Origin: Saccharum officinarum
Taxonomy: Eukaryota > Streptophyta > Magnoliopsida > Poales > Poaceae
Reading direction: 5' to 3'
Assembly (NCBI GenBank): GCA_020631735.1
Contig: CM036158.1
Coordinates: 82,347,914-82,411,913, forward strand
Length of the DNA stretch: 64,000 nucleotides
The notes beneath the pieces are model-generated. The model saw nothing but the letters and a program-made list of their open reading frames with translations, made no database searches and was not told where the DNA came from. Numbering within the stretch: the stretch's first letter is position 1; each line of letters begins with the position of its first letter. The position numbers were made by a program, and so were the translations under genes. Below, piece by piece: positions 33,702 through 44,148 of the stretch.

Positions 33702-33960
33702 GGCTACGTTTAGTTCCTAAATTTGGAGTGACAAAATTCACTGTAGCGACGCTGTAGCATTTCATTTATATTTGGTAATAATTGTCCAACCGTTGACTAA
33801 TTAGGCTCAAAACGTTCGTCTCGCAAAGTACAACTAAACTGTGCAATTAGTTTTTGATTTTCTCAACATTTAGTACTTTATGCATGTATCGCAAGTTTGA
33901 TGTGACGGGAAATTTTTTTGTTTTTGTATAGTGCATTTTTCAATGGAACTAAACACAACC
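33702..33960. mobile_element. MITE in the 3' flank of DUF1668 copy 1, TSD GCA (259 bp)
   Basis: The ends GGCTACGTTTAGTTCC and GGAACTAAACACAACC are imperfect inverted repeats, flanked by GCA on both sides (33699-33701 and 33961-33963). The related flank at 18727 lacks the element and has ACA at that point, which supports the boundaries. Internal sequence matches the MITE at 14545-14807. Confidence 0.82.
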
Positions 33961-33963
33961 GCA

Positions 33964-35020
33964 ATGTGATGGCTCACGGCTCTATGCTAATTTAAAAATT
34001 AGTCACGTGATCTGTTCCTTTGTCTTATGATGCGTACTTTTCAGCTTATTGTTTTAGTCAAAACAGTGTTTTTCTCTCATACAAATCAGCGAACAGTACT
34101 TTCAGTCATGACTTTGCAGCGAAGCGAACGTGCTCGTACATATTTGTATACATAAAAAAATGAAAAAGCTTTACAATACTGTGCCTCGCAACCTAGAACA
34201 TAAGTTGCGGTTTGATTTAGCACGGTCTTAAGATTACATTTTGATCGCTAATTTCTTTAAACTGTATGGTTAGATCACACTTTAATTACTAATTTTCTCG
34301 CATGTACTATTTGAATCCCCTAAAATAAGTCAAATTGGAATTACTCCGGGCGGTGAATCAAAGTCTTGCGAAAGATTGAAGGCCTAGGTATATATCGAAG
34401 TCTTGCGAAAGATTCTTAAGTTGTAAAATGAAAAACTATATTTCTACAACTCAAATTGAAGGCCTACAATAGATTTTTGTACTGTAAAACAGAAAACGGT
34501 TGCATGTGCCTCCGTCTTTCGCGACTCACCTCTCCCCAAGCGTCTAGGGCCACAAAGAGGAAAATGATTCCCATGTGCTTCTCTCTCTCACGAGGCACGA
34601 CTCGCCTCTCTGCAAGTGTCATTGCTCTCATCTTCCTTGTGCCATGGTGACTACTCTCTTCATTTTAAAATAAAGAATGTTGCTATATATTTTAGGTGCC
34701 TGAATTTTTAGAAAATTTTAGATAATAATCTTACACAATCAACTAATATAATTAAAAAATAACTCACAAGTGACAATTCATATTTTTAATAGCCAAACAA
34801 TAACAAAATTATATGTTACCTAAACAACAATAAAAAAATCAAGCATATGAAATATAGGAGAAGTATAAAATAAGTACATATCTCGAATATTAAGGAGTCA
34901 AACGATCTTAAGTTTGACTAAATATATATACCGAAGTATTAATATTTATGATATCAAATAAACATTATTAGATTTTATAGCAAAGCAGGTGCTCTCGTGG
35001 ACGACTGTTACTAGATCTCG
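33964..35020. other. AT-rich intergenic DNA
   Basis: Nothing coding was recognised. A small fragment at 34040-34130 (CAAAACAGTGTTTTTCTCTC, AATCAGCGAACAGTA) resembles the short MITE family also seen at 54025 and 63181. Confidence 0.4.
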
Positions 35021-35370
35021 CTCTAAGTCCGGAGACCCACGTTTGAGCCCTGCATTCTCTTAAAAAACGGTGGTGCGGTCTGCTCCTTCCTGACAAGTTT
35101 TTATTTTTTATAGTAAAACTATCTAGATATATCAATGTGGGAACAATGTTTTTCTCTTACAACAAATCAGCATAAGCAGCAGCATCAGCCAACACTCTAA
35201 GTCCGGAGACCTAGGTTTGAGCCCTGCATCATCTTAAAAAACGGTGGTGCATGCGGTCTGCTCTTTCTCGTCAAGTTTTTATTTTTTTTATAGTAAAACT
35301 ATCTAGATATATTAATGTGGGAATAATATTTTCCTCTCATGACAAATCAGCATAAGCAGTAGCGTCAACC
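35021..35370. repeat. 174-bp tandem direct duplication
   Basis: Units 35021-35194 and 35195-35370 both begin CTCTAAGTCCGGAGACC and share TTTGAGCCCTGCAT, AAAAACGGTGGTGC, AAAACTATCTAGATATAT and AAATCAGCATAAGCAG. The start of each unit resembles the B-box part of a tRNA (GTTTGAGCCC). Confidence 0.88.
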
Positions 35371-35699
35371 AAATTTTAGTGAAACGAACAGGGCTTTTGT
35401 AGAGACGCCCCTCATTGCCCCATCCAGCCATACTCCACCTCCCATCAAAACAGATGAGCTTTCTTCACGTTCCTCGTGGGGATGAGCCAAGTGACCCAAG
35501 TCAGCCTAAAGTTGAGTTCAAAAGAAAAGACCAGCCCAAAGTTTTTTTATCGTGTGAAAATCGAGACACGATAACAACTAACCCTTGCCCATCTTAATAA
35601 AATATTAAAATTATATATTTTTATGGATCCTCAAAAAAAGCCACAAAACTTGATATCTAACTATTGTCATCCTTGTTTCCATTAATAAGCCCATTTTTT

Positions 35700-36000
35700 G
35701 TGATTTGTTTAGAGATTATAAAGTACAACGTAGACGCTCATAACGCAAGCTCACTCGCCCGTATAAACGCACGTACGCAAACCCTACCCCCTATGAGTAC
35801 CTTCGAAGACTGGGCCGACAAATCCTCGAGACGAGATTGACGAAGTCACCAGCGCCTCGCTGTCACCGGGAACGTTGCCTACCACACAAAGCACAGTGTC
35901 GTTAAATCATGGAATACGAGGAGTCAAACCTAGGACCGCATGTGTTATTCATGCTCTTATAAACACTAGGTTAAAAGCCCTTAACCCGTTCGTTTGTAAT
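35700..36000 (-). mobile_element. tRNA-derived SINE-like element
   Basis: On the minus strand a pol III A-box-like TTAACCTAGTGTT (about 35963-35979) is followed at normal spacing by a B-box-like GGTTTGACTCC (35920-35930). A body follows with CTTCGTCAATCTCGTCTCGAG. Both boxes deviate from functional tRNA consensus. The ends are approximate and no target duplication was identified. Confidence 0.5.
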
Positions 36001-37374
36001 TGTTGCAACAACCACCCACAATATCAAAAGTAGCACATGTACAAATTAAACTGTCGTGGGCATTGCAGCCGTGTAGAAAACTAAAATGAAGGAATGTATC
36101 GAACGTTTGATAGTTTTTTCTCTCGTCACAACGCACACTTATGTTTTGTTAGTTGAGACAAGGTGTGGCTTGGCATATATTTTCTTAACATATGGTCATC
36201 CGTAGCATCGCACAGGCATTTTTTCATAGTCAAAAATCTATATCTATATCTCATAATAAAGAGGCAAAATTTGAAGTCATTTTTTTCATCCATCCATTTT
36301 TTATTCCATCTACCTCTAACTACCAGGGACAATGGAGAGGTTCTTCCGTCCAGACTTATTTATATAACCCGTGCCCATATGAGTTACAATAGTTCGCGTC
36401 TAGCGATAATCGATATGGAGTCCTACTCCCAGACGTATCCAATCATGCTCTCTATATCACATATGTGACACGGACTCATGAACGCGTTCATACGAGTTAC
36501 AACAACTCAACATCTAGCCATGATACAGAGTCCAATCCTCATATGAATTGAGTATTGTTACAACATGCTAGCAATGAATCCATGTCTCCAATAATAGAAG
36601 GGAAACGGCATACCACCACGCCACATAATATATGTGATGTACAATAATTTTTTTCTATTTAACCTTGGTTAACACCTCAAAGCTCACGGTACATATAAAA
36701 AACTAAAAGTGTGAAACATGGCACTAGGTATATTACAATCATCCACGATATATAAGAAAACTAAAAGTGTGAAAATATGACACTAGGTATATTAGAAAAA
36801 TCCTACATATATTATATATATCTATATCTATAAGTACCTAATGTTTAAAAGACAAAAATTCTCTCCACCTGTTTTTTTGTCAATCTCTCCCTAACTATGT
36901 AGCAGTGGAAAGTTTCTTCCATCCCACTTTTTCTACCCTCACCCTTTGTGTTTCGTATGTGATTTGGACTCATAACTCATAGTTATACGAGTTAGGACAA
37001 CTTTTTACTCCTTTCTTTCCCCGTGAGGTAAAACTCCTCCCATCCGACAGCTGAGAGCCAAAGGGCAAGGGGTGATGGAATCATGGAACAAATTAAGTCA
37101 TGGACTCCCGCCTCACGGTGATTTTTCGAGTTTGTCTCGACTCCACATTGATATGGGGAGCAGAGAAAAACAACTCTGTGCTACAGTGCTAGCTACAGTG
37201 ACTTTGTGCAAGACCTATGACAAACGATCCCTTAGGAGGGGCAGAGGCGGAACCAAGACTTTTAATTAAGGGGGGGCCGTACAATATAATGACACCTTAT
37301 AAATGTGATAAATATATACATCATGTGTATATTTTAATAGTTGTTTCAATGCTTTTACGTATATATTTAGTATT

Positions 37375-38822
37375 CACTACCGGAATCCGCTTCTTTGCCG
37401 AGTGTTGGAGGCTTTGTCGAGTGTTTTTTTTGGGCGCTCGGCAAAGAAGGCTTTGCCGAGAGCGAAATAAAAAACACTCGGCAAAGCCTCTGCACTCGGC
37501 AAAGAAGGCTTTGCCGAGCGTCCGATAAACGGCTCTCGGCAAAGAAGTTTCTTTGCCGAGTGCCAAAGTAAAACACTCGGCAAAGCAATTTTTCAAACCA
37601 CGTTTTGGTGCCCTAAACGAATTCAAATAAAAAAGTTTTCAACTACAAAGTTTCATAACTTCTCATGATCTACAAACTTTATATTGGTCATTTCTTCATT
37701 CGACAAAGTAATAATTACGTTGTTCACAAAACATATATGTCTCTCATGTAGTTTCATGAAACTACAAGAGAAATATATAAGATTTGTGAACAATGTTGGC
37801 ACCATAATTTCAGATGGAAAAACTTCTTAAATGAAGTTTGTAGATCTCGAAAGGTTATGAAACATTGTAGTTGACCACTTTTTAATTTGAATTCATCTTG
37901 TCATGCAAATCTACGTTTGAAATTCAAAATTTTAAAATTTTAAAATTTGAATTTTTCAAAAGACCTCGGATGGAAAAAACTTCCTAAATGAAGTTTGTAG
38001 ATCTCAAAAAGTTATGAAACATTGTAGTTGACCACTTTTTCATTTGAATTCATCTTGTCATGCAAAACTACGTTTGAAATTCAAAATTTTAAAATTTGAA
38101 TTTTTCAAAAGACCTCGGATGGAAAACTTCCTAAATGAAGTTTGTAGATTTCGAAAAGTTATGAAACATTGTAGTTGATCACTTTTTCATTTGAATTAAT
38201 CTTGTCATGCAAAACTACGTTTAAAATTCAAAATTTTAAAATCTGAATTTTTCAAAAGACCTCGGATGAAAAACTTTCTATATGAAAAATGTAGTGCTCG
38301 AAAAGTTATAAAACTTTATAGTTGACAACTTTTTAATTTGAATTCGTTTAGGGCCTTAAACAATCAATTTTCACTTGGTCTAGTATAATATTTGAGTAAC
38401 CAAAACGGCATATAGACGTATGTGAGTGTGTAGTGCAGGTGGCAGAGGAGGTATCGCGTGAGGGAGAGGTCACGAGTTCGAATCCCGTCGACCGCGTAGC
38501 CGCGAATTTTAAGCGAAAAATGCCGCGACTTGCGCGAAAAATGTCGTCGACGGGCGGGCGCTAGCCAGTGGGCCCCTCCCCTGATTAAAAAAAATTCAGG
38601 TTTTTTTCACATTTTTTATTTCACGCTTTACCGAGCGTCGGGCTCTCGGCAAAGGCTTTGCCAAGTGCCCGATAAACGGCTCTCGACAAAGAAGCCTTTG
38701 CCGATCGGATTTTTACAGAGGGCGCTTTGCCGAGAGCTGCGCTCGGCAAAGGCTTTGCCGAGGGCGTAAGAGGCTTTGCCGAGAGCCTGGGGCCCTCGGC
38801 AAAGCAGCTGGCTCCGGTTGTG
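37375..38822. mobile_element. Non-autonomous CACTA (En/Spm-type) element with ATT duplication
   Basis: The left terminus is CACTACCGGAATCCGC. The right terminus GCTGGCTCCGGTTGTG is its degenerate inverse. ATT flanks both sides (37372-37374 and 38823-38825), the expected 3-bp target duplication. Subterminal regions carry many TTTGCCGAG / CTCGGCAAAG repeats in both orientations, the transposase-binding style motif of this grass CACTA group. There is no transposase. Open frames rich in CRV or LPSA in both strands are translations of the subterminal repeats, not genes. Confidence 0.9.
37810..38350. repeat. Four ~150-bp tandem repeats inside the CACTA element
   Basis: Anchors TTCYTAAATG recur at 37824, 37981 and 38128, with a degenerate fourth unit at about 38276, giving periods of 157, 147 and 148 bp. 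Each unit contains AAGTTTGTAGAT, AAAGTTATGAAAC and TTGTAGTTGACCACTTTTT. Confidence 0.88.
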
Positions 38823-39129
38823 ATTCATACTAAAAAGTCATAATATTATCACAAAAAATAAGTGAAATGATAATTTTTGTGCTTTAAAATTGAAATATTT
38901 ATAAGATATTTAAATTTTTTTACTGTGTTGGGGGTGGCCATGGCCCCTGCTGGCCACCCCTGGTTCCGCCAGTGAGGAGGGGATACCATTTCTTACCAAC
39001 AAATAATAACCCGTTGCAACGTACGAGCATGTTTTGCCAGTCAAGTCCAATTCCTGGTCTCTATAACGTGCACTGGTGTTGAATCATTAGAGAATCAAGA
39101 GAAGGCTAGGGCAGCGACATTAATCTGCA

Positions 39130-39999
39130 ATGGCGACGTTCCTGCGGCTGTTTGTGCATCTATTCGTGGACGCCCAGAGGCCTGACACCTGGGACCTGCA
39201 CCGCATCAACATGTCGCGATTCATCAATCCGAGGTCACCGCCGGGCTCTGCGGCCATGGTGGACACCGCTCGGCTGCCTCGCCCGTCCATGACCTTCTAC
39301 GCCCCCTCGTCGGACTCGGACTCGGAGCAACGCGGCGGCGGGCGCATGAACTTCATGCTGATCGGCCGCGACAAGGTGCTGGCCACGGACCAGACGGGCC
39401 GCGCTACCATCTACGACGCCGGCCTCCGCGCGATGCGCACCGCGCCCACCCTCAGCAAACCCAAGCACCGCCCGGCGGTGTCAGTGCCCGTCGGGGAAAG
39501 GCTCCTGGTTCTCGGCTCGACGCGCGGAATAATGGCAGGTGAGGAGGAGCACTGCTTCGAGGCTCTCGCCTACGAGCACGTCCGCAGCGCGGACCGCGAG
39601 TGGTACGATGACTGGCGCTGCCACCCTCTCCAGCCACCGCCCTACCGCCCCGCCGACATCCGCGCCCACGCGGTTATCCATGGCTCGGAGCTGTGGGTGT
39701 CCACGGAGGAGGAGGACGGCACCTACTCGTTCGACGTCGGGCGCGGATCCTGGGCCAAACAGGGGGACTGGACGCTGCCGTTCTGTGGTCTCGCTGAGTA
39801 CGTCCCCGATTTCAAGCTCGGTTTGGCCTCTCCTTCAGGGACGACGGCAACCGCTTGTGTGCCTTGGACCTGGCACTCCGCCCCGGCCCTGCGTAGTTAC
39901 TTTGGATGGCCAAGCACAGATCCGAGTGCTACAACCTTGATAGTTCCGCGAGGTGCGGCGTCAAACGCGGTTCCTGGCTTCCTGGAGTTTAGCCAGTGA
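39130..39999 (+). pseudogene. DUF1668-family gene, copy 2, broken C-terminus
   Basis: This paralogue of 32630-33649 is intact in its first ~230 codons: LFVHLFVDAQRPDTW, LHRINMSRFINPRSPP, LPRPSMTFYAPSS, RMNFMLIGRDKVLATDQ, SELWVSTEEEDGTYSFD, DWTLPFCGLAEYVPDFKL. After FKL the expected continuation RFGLSFRDDGNRLCALDL sits in another frame, because one base is missing at about 39819 compared with CTCTGGTTTGG in copy 1. The restored frame soon meets TAG, and the conserved tail KHRSECYNL follows after a deletion. The last ~57 codons of the open frame are therefore out of frame. It is a pseudogene unless the assembly is wrong. Function in the family is unknown. Confidence 0.78.
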
Positions 40000-41620
40000 A
40001 GTTACTGTTAAAGCACCCACTCGTTGAGGATAAGAACATGTAGTTTTGCAACTTCTAAAATGATATTGAGAGGGAAAAAAGAAGTTCATTCTAAATTGTT
40101 GTTACCACTTATTCTCTCGTACATCACATTATGAACCATTTCCTACTCGTTATTCTTTCCCACGTCCTTTCACCTCTAAATTGACCGATTGATATGCACG
40201 GGAAATCATTATGTGCGCAACCGCGACTACGCACAAAGTTACTCACGACGGGGGAGGATTTTCCAAGTGCGTAAATTTTAGAAGCATGGTTTAGGAGTTG
40301 TTGGAGAGAGGTTTTTCTCATCTTGCTAAAAACTAAGGATTGAAAAGGAAAATATGGTACTTTTGGAGATGCTATTACAAACACAAGTATCTTGTCCAAA
40401 CCAAGCATATGAGGTTAGGCCAAAGTTTGGCAGCATTAGCCATTAGCTTTGTGTAGTGTTTAGTTTGGTGCTTATTCGCATCCAATACTTTGGTAATTGA
40501 GTTTGATGCTATGCTATGGTTCGCTGGTAAACTTGCTTGACAGTTTTCTTTTTCAGTTACCATGTACAGTGTACAGTATCCTGTTGAAACAAGATGTTGC
40601 ATATATCTTGGTTTTGCTTGCAAAGTTTGTTGTGAACAAATTTACCCATTCAGGGATAAAACTTCAAGAGAAGCTAGGACTACATATAGAGGGATAAAGA
40701 GCCCGATATCTCTAGGTCATACGAAAGGATTCAAATAAGTGTGACTTACTAAATCTGTTTCAAATTATAGTTCGTTTGACTTTTTTGACTCCAAATTTTA
40801 TGAATTATAATTTGGAATAGAGGGGGTATTATTTTTCATTGAAACAACAAAATTATAGTTGATCTTTTCTGCTACACTAACTCACAAATATGCGTGCTAG
40901 AAAGCTGATATGTTGATGAGAGAAAGGTTAGTCGGATTGATTTCTTTTAATTTTCTTCCAACAGTTGATGAGCTATTAAGGCGGGAATGTGTAGGAGGGT
41001 CCTCCATCGATAGAAGGGCACTCATATATCCAAAATCCAACGTTCCATACTCTTTCAAATAGAATAGCAATCCTAGCTAGAGCCTACAGAAGATAGAGCA
41101 CGCCTATCGTTCTAATTGATGTCCAACAGAATTAAACTATGCAAGCTATGTGCAACAGTCCAAATAAACCGTACTCCTTTACCTTCACTAGCTATCTTTG
41201 AGCATCTCCAGTAATAACGCCTTAAAAATGAGTGCCAGAAATCAAGTTTTCAAAGCTTGCAAAAATAATAGGAATAAAAAATCACCCAGTTCTCCAACAG
41301 TTCCCGAGATTTCATTAAAAAAAATCAAATTTCAGCCATGTCATCTTACTCGGCTCAATCTGTTTGTTCCACTAGTTCGAGTTTAGATAAGGATTGATAT
41401 ACATGGCTAGTTACTAGTTAGTAGCTCAAATTAGTTGTAGTTAGCTAACAACTAGTTGAAAGTTTTGCTGAAAAATTAGCCATACTGTACTAGCCCTCTT
41501 GTTTGGGTATAATAGAGCTAATTTGAACTAAAAAATAGCTATCTAACAATTAACCGATAGTATCTAAATATGCCCTAAGTGAGGCCCATAGGCTTTTTTT
41601 TTTAGGAAAACAAAGACACG
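40000..41620. other. Intergenic, MITE-like fragments only
   Basis: No gene was recognised. Sequence near 41210 (GAGCATCTCCAGTAATAAC) and 41400-41580 has the look of MITE termini but no clean target duplications were found. Confidence 0.4.
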
Positions 41621-41820
41621 TCGAAAAGTCTACATAACATCCTGACCTTTGGCACTGTGTCTACTTTACCCCTGAACTATGAAATCAGGTATTAAACACC
41701 ATAAACTTCCCTAAATCAGGTATTAAACCCCTTTCCAGTGGCTTTGGCTCCTGGTTTTGCTAACGTGGTAGTCCAAGCTAGCTCACATTAACACATTGGC
41801 ACTTGGGCCCACACGTCATT

Positions 41821-41961
41821 GAAAGGCAGATGCAGATGCGACGCTTGAGGTGCGGCTCTGCGAACTCTCCGTGGGCACCACGGTGCTCACGGACAAGAAG
41901 CGCAGGGAGCTCGTGGCCGTCTTAGCCCCGCTCAAGGCCGCGGAGGAGCACGTTGCGGGAA
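41821..41961 (+). pseudogene. Captured exon-like fragment, unidentified
   Basis: One frame reads ADATLEVRLCELSVGTTVLT followed by DKKRRELVAVLAPLKAAEE, which has natural-protein composition unlike the other frames. It breaks off at a poly-A stretch near 41960. Family not recognised. Confidence 0.35.
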
Positions 41962-42694
41962 AAAAAATTAGGTGGACTCTAGGTTCATTCCATCTATGAT
42001 GAGCCCCCTCCCTCGATGCGCTGCTGGGAACGAGACTCGCGTGCCCAGGCGGTGCCACGGTGTTGGCGCGTGAGGCCAAGGGTAGTGGCGCGTGAGGCCA
42101 ACGTTGACGCTGCACGTCGCGGCCCCCGCTGCCGGGGAAGGAAACGAGCATATCCCGCCATAGCCGCGAGGGGTCTCCAGCGTGAACACCTGCAGCGCGA
42201 TGAGGATGGACGGTCGCTAACGCCACCAGGTGCAGCCTCGCCTTCAACTCCAACTCCGATCTGCGACACTGTGACATCGAGAACCCGCCGCCTCCGATCT
42301 GCAGCAACATTGTGACGGTGCCTCTATTGTGCTGCCACGGCCTTGGCTTGGCCACGCTGGCGCACCCACGACATCAGCAACCTGTAGAGCCTCACTGTCG
42401 TCTCCGCGGCCGCCGCTGCCCGAGCTCTGCCCGCCTCGTCAAGCCTCGCCGCGCCCCCGTCGTCTCTGAACCCACGGTCGTCGTCCTTGTCGTCGACAGA
42501 GACCGACATGCCGACTTTAGCCCTGTCCCGCTCCCGCCCCTACCGCCTCTGGCCCTCGGCGCGCGAGAGGAGATCCCTGCAAACACAAATCATGTGAGCA
42601 CACACGCATTCGATCCAACAGACTTGTGCACTGCGAGAACAAGAACAGGCGGTCAGCAAAGTTTGTCGAGCAATAAAGAACAAATTGCCAACGG

Positions 42695-42955
42695 ACGCTA
42701 GCCCAAGTGGTTGAGCGCTCCCGAGGCACCCCTGGGGGCCTGAGTTCGATCCCCAGGCTAAGCGCTCTGCTAGCTATATGGGGCGAATTTTAGGAACTCA
42801 AGGTAAAAAAATTCCCTCGTCGGTCCCACTCCAAAGTACAGGCCCGTGGCCTTCCCGTCTCACGGGGATGCGGTGCCGTTGTATATGGGTGGGGCCAGGG
42901 TTCGGGGATTTTCTCGATCTGCGTCTCGTCTTTTCTCCATGGTATAGACCAAGCA
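42695..42955 (+). mobile_element. tRNA-derived SINE
   Basis: A good A box (CTAGCCCAAGTGG, 42698-42710) and B box (GAGTTCGATCC, 42742-42752) stand 32 bp apart. They are followed by a non-tRNA body ending with GGGGATTTTCTCGATCTGCG, the style of grass SINEs. There is no acceptor-stem pairing as in a real tRNA, and no clear poly-A or target duplication. Confidence 0.6.
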
Positions 42956-42984
42956 ACGAAGAATAGATCAGTGCCTCGAATCCA

Positions 42985-43510
42985 CAGCTCGTGCTTGCTG
43001 CCGCTATTGCAGAGCCCGCTGCTCGTGCCTACCGCCGCCGTCGCGGAGCCCGCTGCTCGTGCCTCCCACTGCGTGTGAGCCAGGCAGTTGTGCCACCAGT
43101 TGCGTGCTCACGGAGCTGATGTGCGGCGTCTCTCGAGCGCAGGACGCCGGAACCGTCGCTCCGGGACTGGAATTGCACCGCCAGCCATCTCTTGCGCGCT
43201 CGGAGCTGAAGCTGCTGGGCGGTGCGGAGGTGCGCGCGACCGGGTGCAGGCCGAACGACACGGTCGTGGAGGTGCACACTGCCGGGTGCGAGCAGAGCAA
43301 CGCGGTCGTGGAGGTGCACGCGACCGGGCGCGGGTCGAGCGGCACGGCGGCTCGCGCGGCCGAGCGGTGAGAAGAACCGCTACGGTCGCTTAGCCTGGAC
43401 GATGCCCCGGAGCCGCTGGACCTGGACCCCGACCCCGACGATGCCCCGGAGCACGGCGCGGAAGCAGGCCGCGCGCGCGGGCCTCCCGGAGGTGCGGCTG
43501 AAGGTGTGAA
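42985..43510. other. GC-rich cargo with short tandem repeats
   Basis: GAGCCCGCTGCTCGTGCCT occurs twice with a 35-bp period near 43011-43065. CGGTCGTGGAGGTGCAC recurs at about 43261 and 43306. One plus-strand frame gives repeated VVEVH peptides and then DDAPEPLDLDPDPDDAPEHG. The origin of the fragment is not recognised. Confidence 0.45.
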
Positions 43511-43624
43511 GGGGGCTGACAGCTGAGCCCCACTGCCAGCAGGTCTTTTGTTGCCAAGTTGGAGTGCCGTATATGCAAAACCGGCTGCCAAAACCACTCT
43601 ACGGGGGTGAATTAAACGGTTTAA

Positions 43625-44065
43625 GACTACCCGCAGTGGATACTCTAAAACGATACTCTAAAGCTTTAGAGTATGAATATAGAATAAAAACTGCTGCACT
43701 GGATACTCTAAAACGATACTCTATCCTTTCTCTCACTCTATATTTAGAGTAGTACTGTGCTTACTCTATACTCTGTAGTGGCGGACCCCGCTAGCTAAAC
43801 AAAGGAAAAAAATGCTATAACTCACAAACCAAAAATCCAAATTAAATTTCGATTGCACCATTAAATTCGTCTCAATAAATCCTTTAAAACTAGATCACAC
43901 ATGGATATATTTAGATAAAGTGACAAGTCGGTCCCACAGTGAATAAAGTGGATAGAGGATGATATAGAGGATGGATGAGTGCGAGAGAATTGAGTATAGA
44001 GGAGAGAATTTTGCTGACTAGGACGTATAGAGGATGATATAGAGGATGGATGGGTGCGGGTAGTC
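43625..44065. mobile_element. PIF/Harbinger-type MITE, TSD TAA (441 bp)
   Basis: The 11-bp perfect inverted termini GACTACCCGCA and TGCGGGTAGTC are flanked by TAA on both sides (43622-43624 and 44066-44068). Subterminal repeats are visible: GGATACTCTAAAACGATACT twice on the left and TATAGAGGATGATATAGAGG twice on the right. Confidence 0.9.
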
Positions 44066-44148
44066 TAATGTGTTCGTTAGTCAGTTTCAAAGTACAGGGG
44101 GTAAAGTAGACATAGTGCCAAAGGTGAGGGGTCATATAGACTTTTTCC

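Larger units (their letters stand above)
37243..38974. mobile_element. Inverted-repeat element (GGCGGAACC ends) interrupted by CACTA
   Basis: The left end AGAGGCGGAACCAAG and right end CTGGTTCCGCCAGTG are inverted repeats of a type common at grass MITE ends, next to G-rich runs (GGGGGGGCCGTA; GGGGGTGGCCATGGCCCC). Almost all the interior is the CACTA element at 37375-38822, so the parent is a short MITE split by that insertion. Confidence 0.5.
36821..39040 (+). mobile_element. Candidate older Helitron enclosing nested insertions
   Basis: The start reads TCTATATCTATAAGTACC after an A. The right end has CCCGTTGCAACGTACGAGC followed by CCAG and then T at 39041. This resembles the grass Helitron 3' end, CCGTTGCAACGCACGGG plus CTAG, with a few changes including T to C in the last tetranucleotide. 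A second possible 5' end is at about 36243-36250. Boundaries are tentative. Confidence 0.4.
41621..44148. mobile_element. Pack-MULE-like element with GC-rich cargo
   Basis: Inverted repeats of about 70 bp bound this segment. The left has AAAGTCTAC, CCTTTGGCACTGTGTCTAC and TTTACCCCTGAACT; the right is the reverse complement at 44085-44148. Similar GGAAAAAGT-starting ends bound the foldback at 61533-62473. The interior has GC-rich gene-like pieces (41815-42690 and 42985-43510), a SINE and a Harbinger MITE. No transposase is visible and no clear 9-bp target duplication was found. Confidence 0.55.

Noticed and set aside
38436..38500. tRNA-like GAGTTCGAATCCCG inside the CACTA element
   Set aside because: Only a B-box-like stretch is convincing. 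It lies within the transposon interior and no cloverleaf fits.
37321..38828. Cysteine- and leucine-rich peptides (CRVF, LPSA) in many frames
   Set aside because: They are translations of the TTTGCCGAG subterminal repeats of the CACTA element.
42698..42770. tRNA gene candidate with good A and B boxes
   Set aside because: No acceptor-stem pairing or proper anticodon arm could be drawn, and the sequence continues into a SINE-like body, so I call it a tRNA-derived SINE.
43004..43597. 197-codon minus-strand frame rich in S, R and T
   Set aside because: It is the complement of short GC-rich tandem repeats. Composition is repetitive and no family was recognised.
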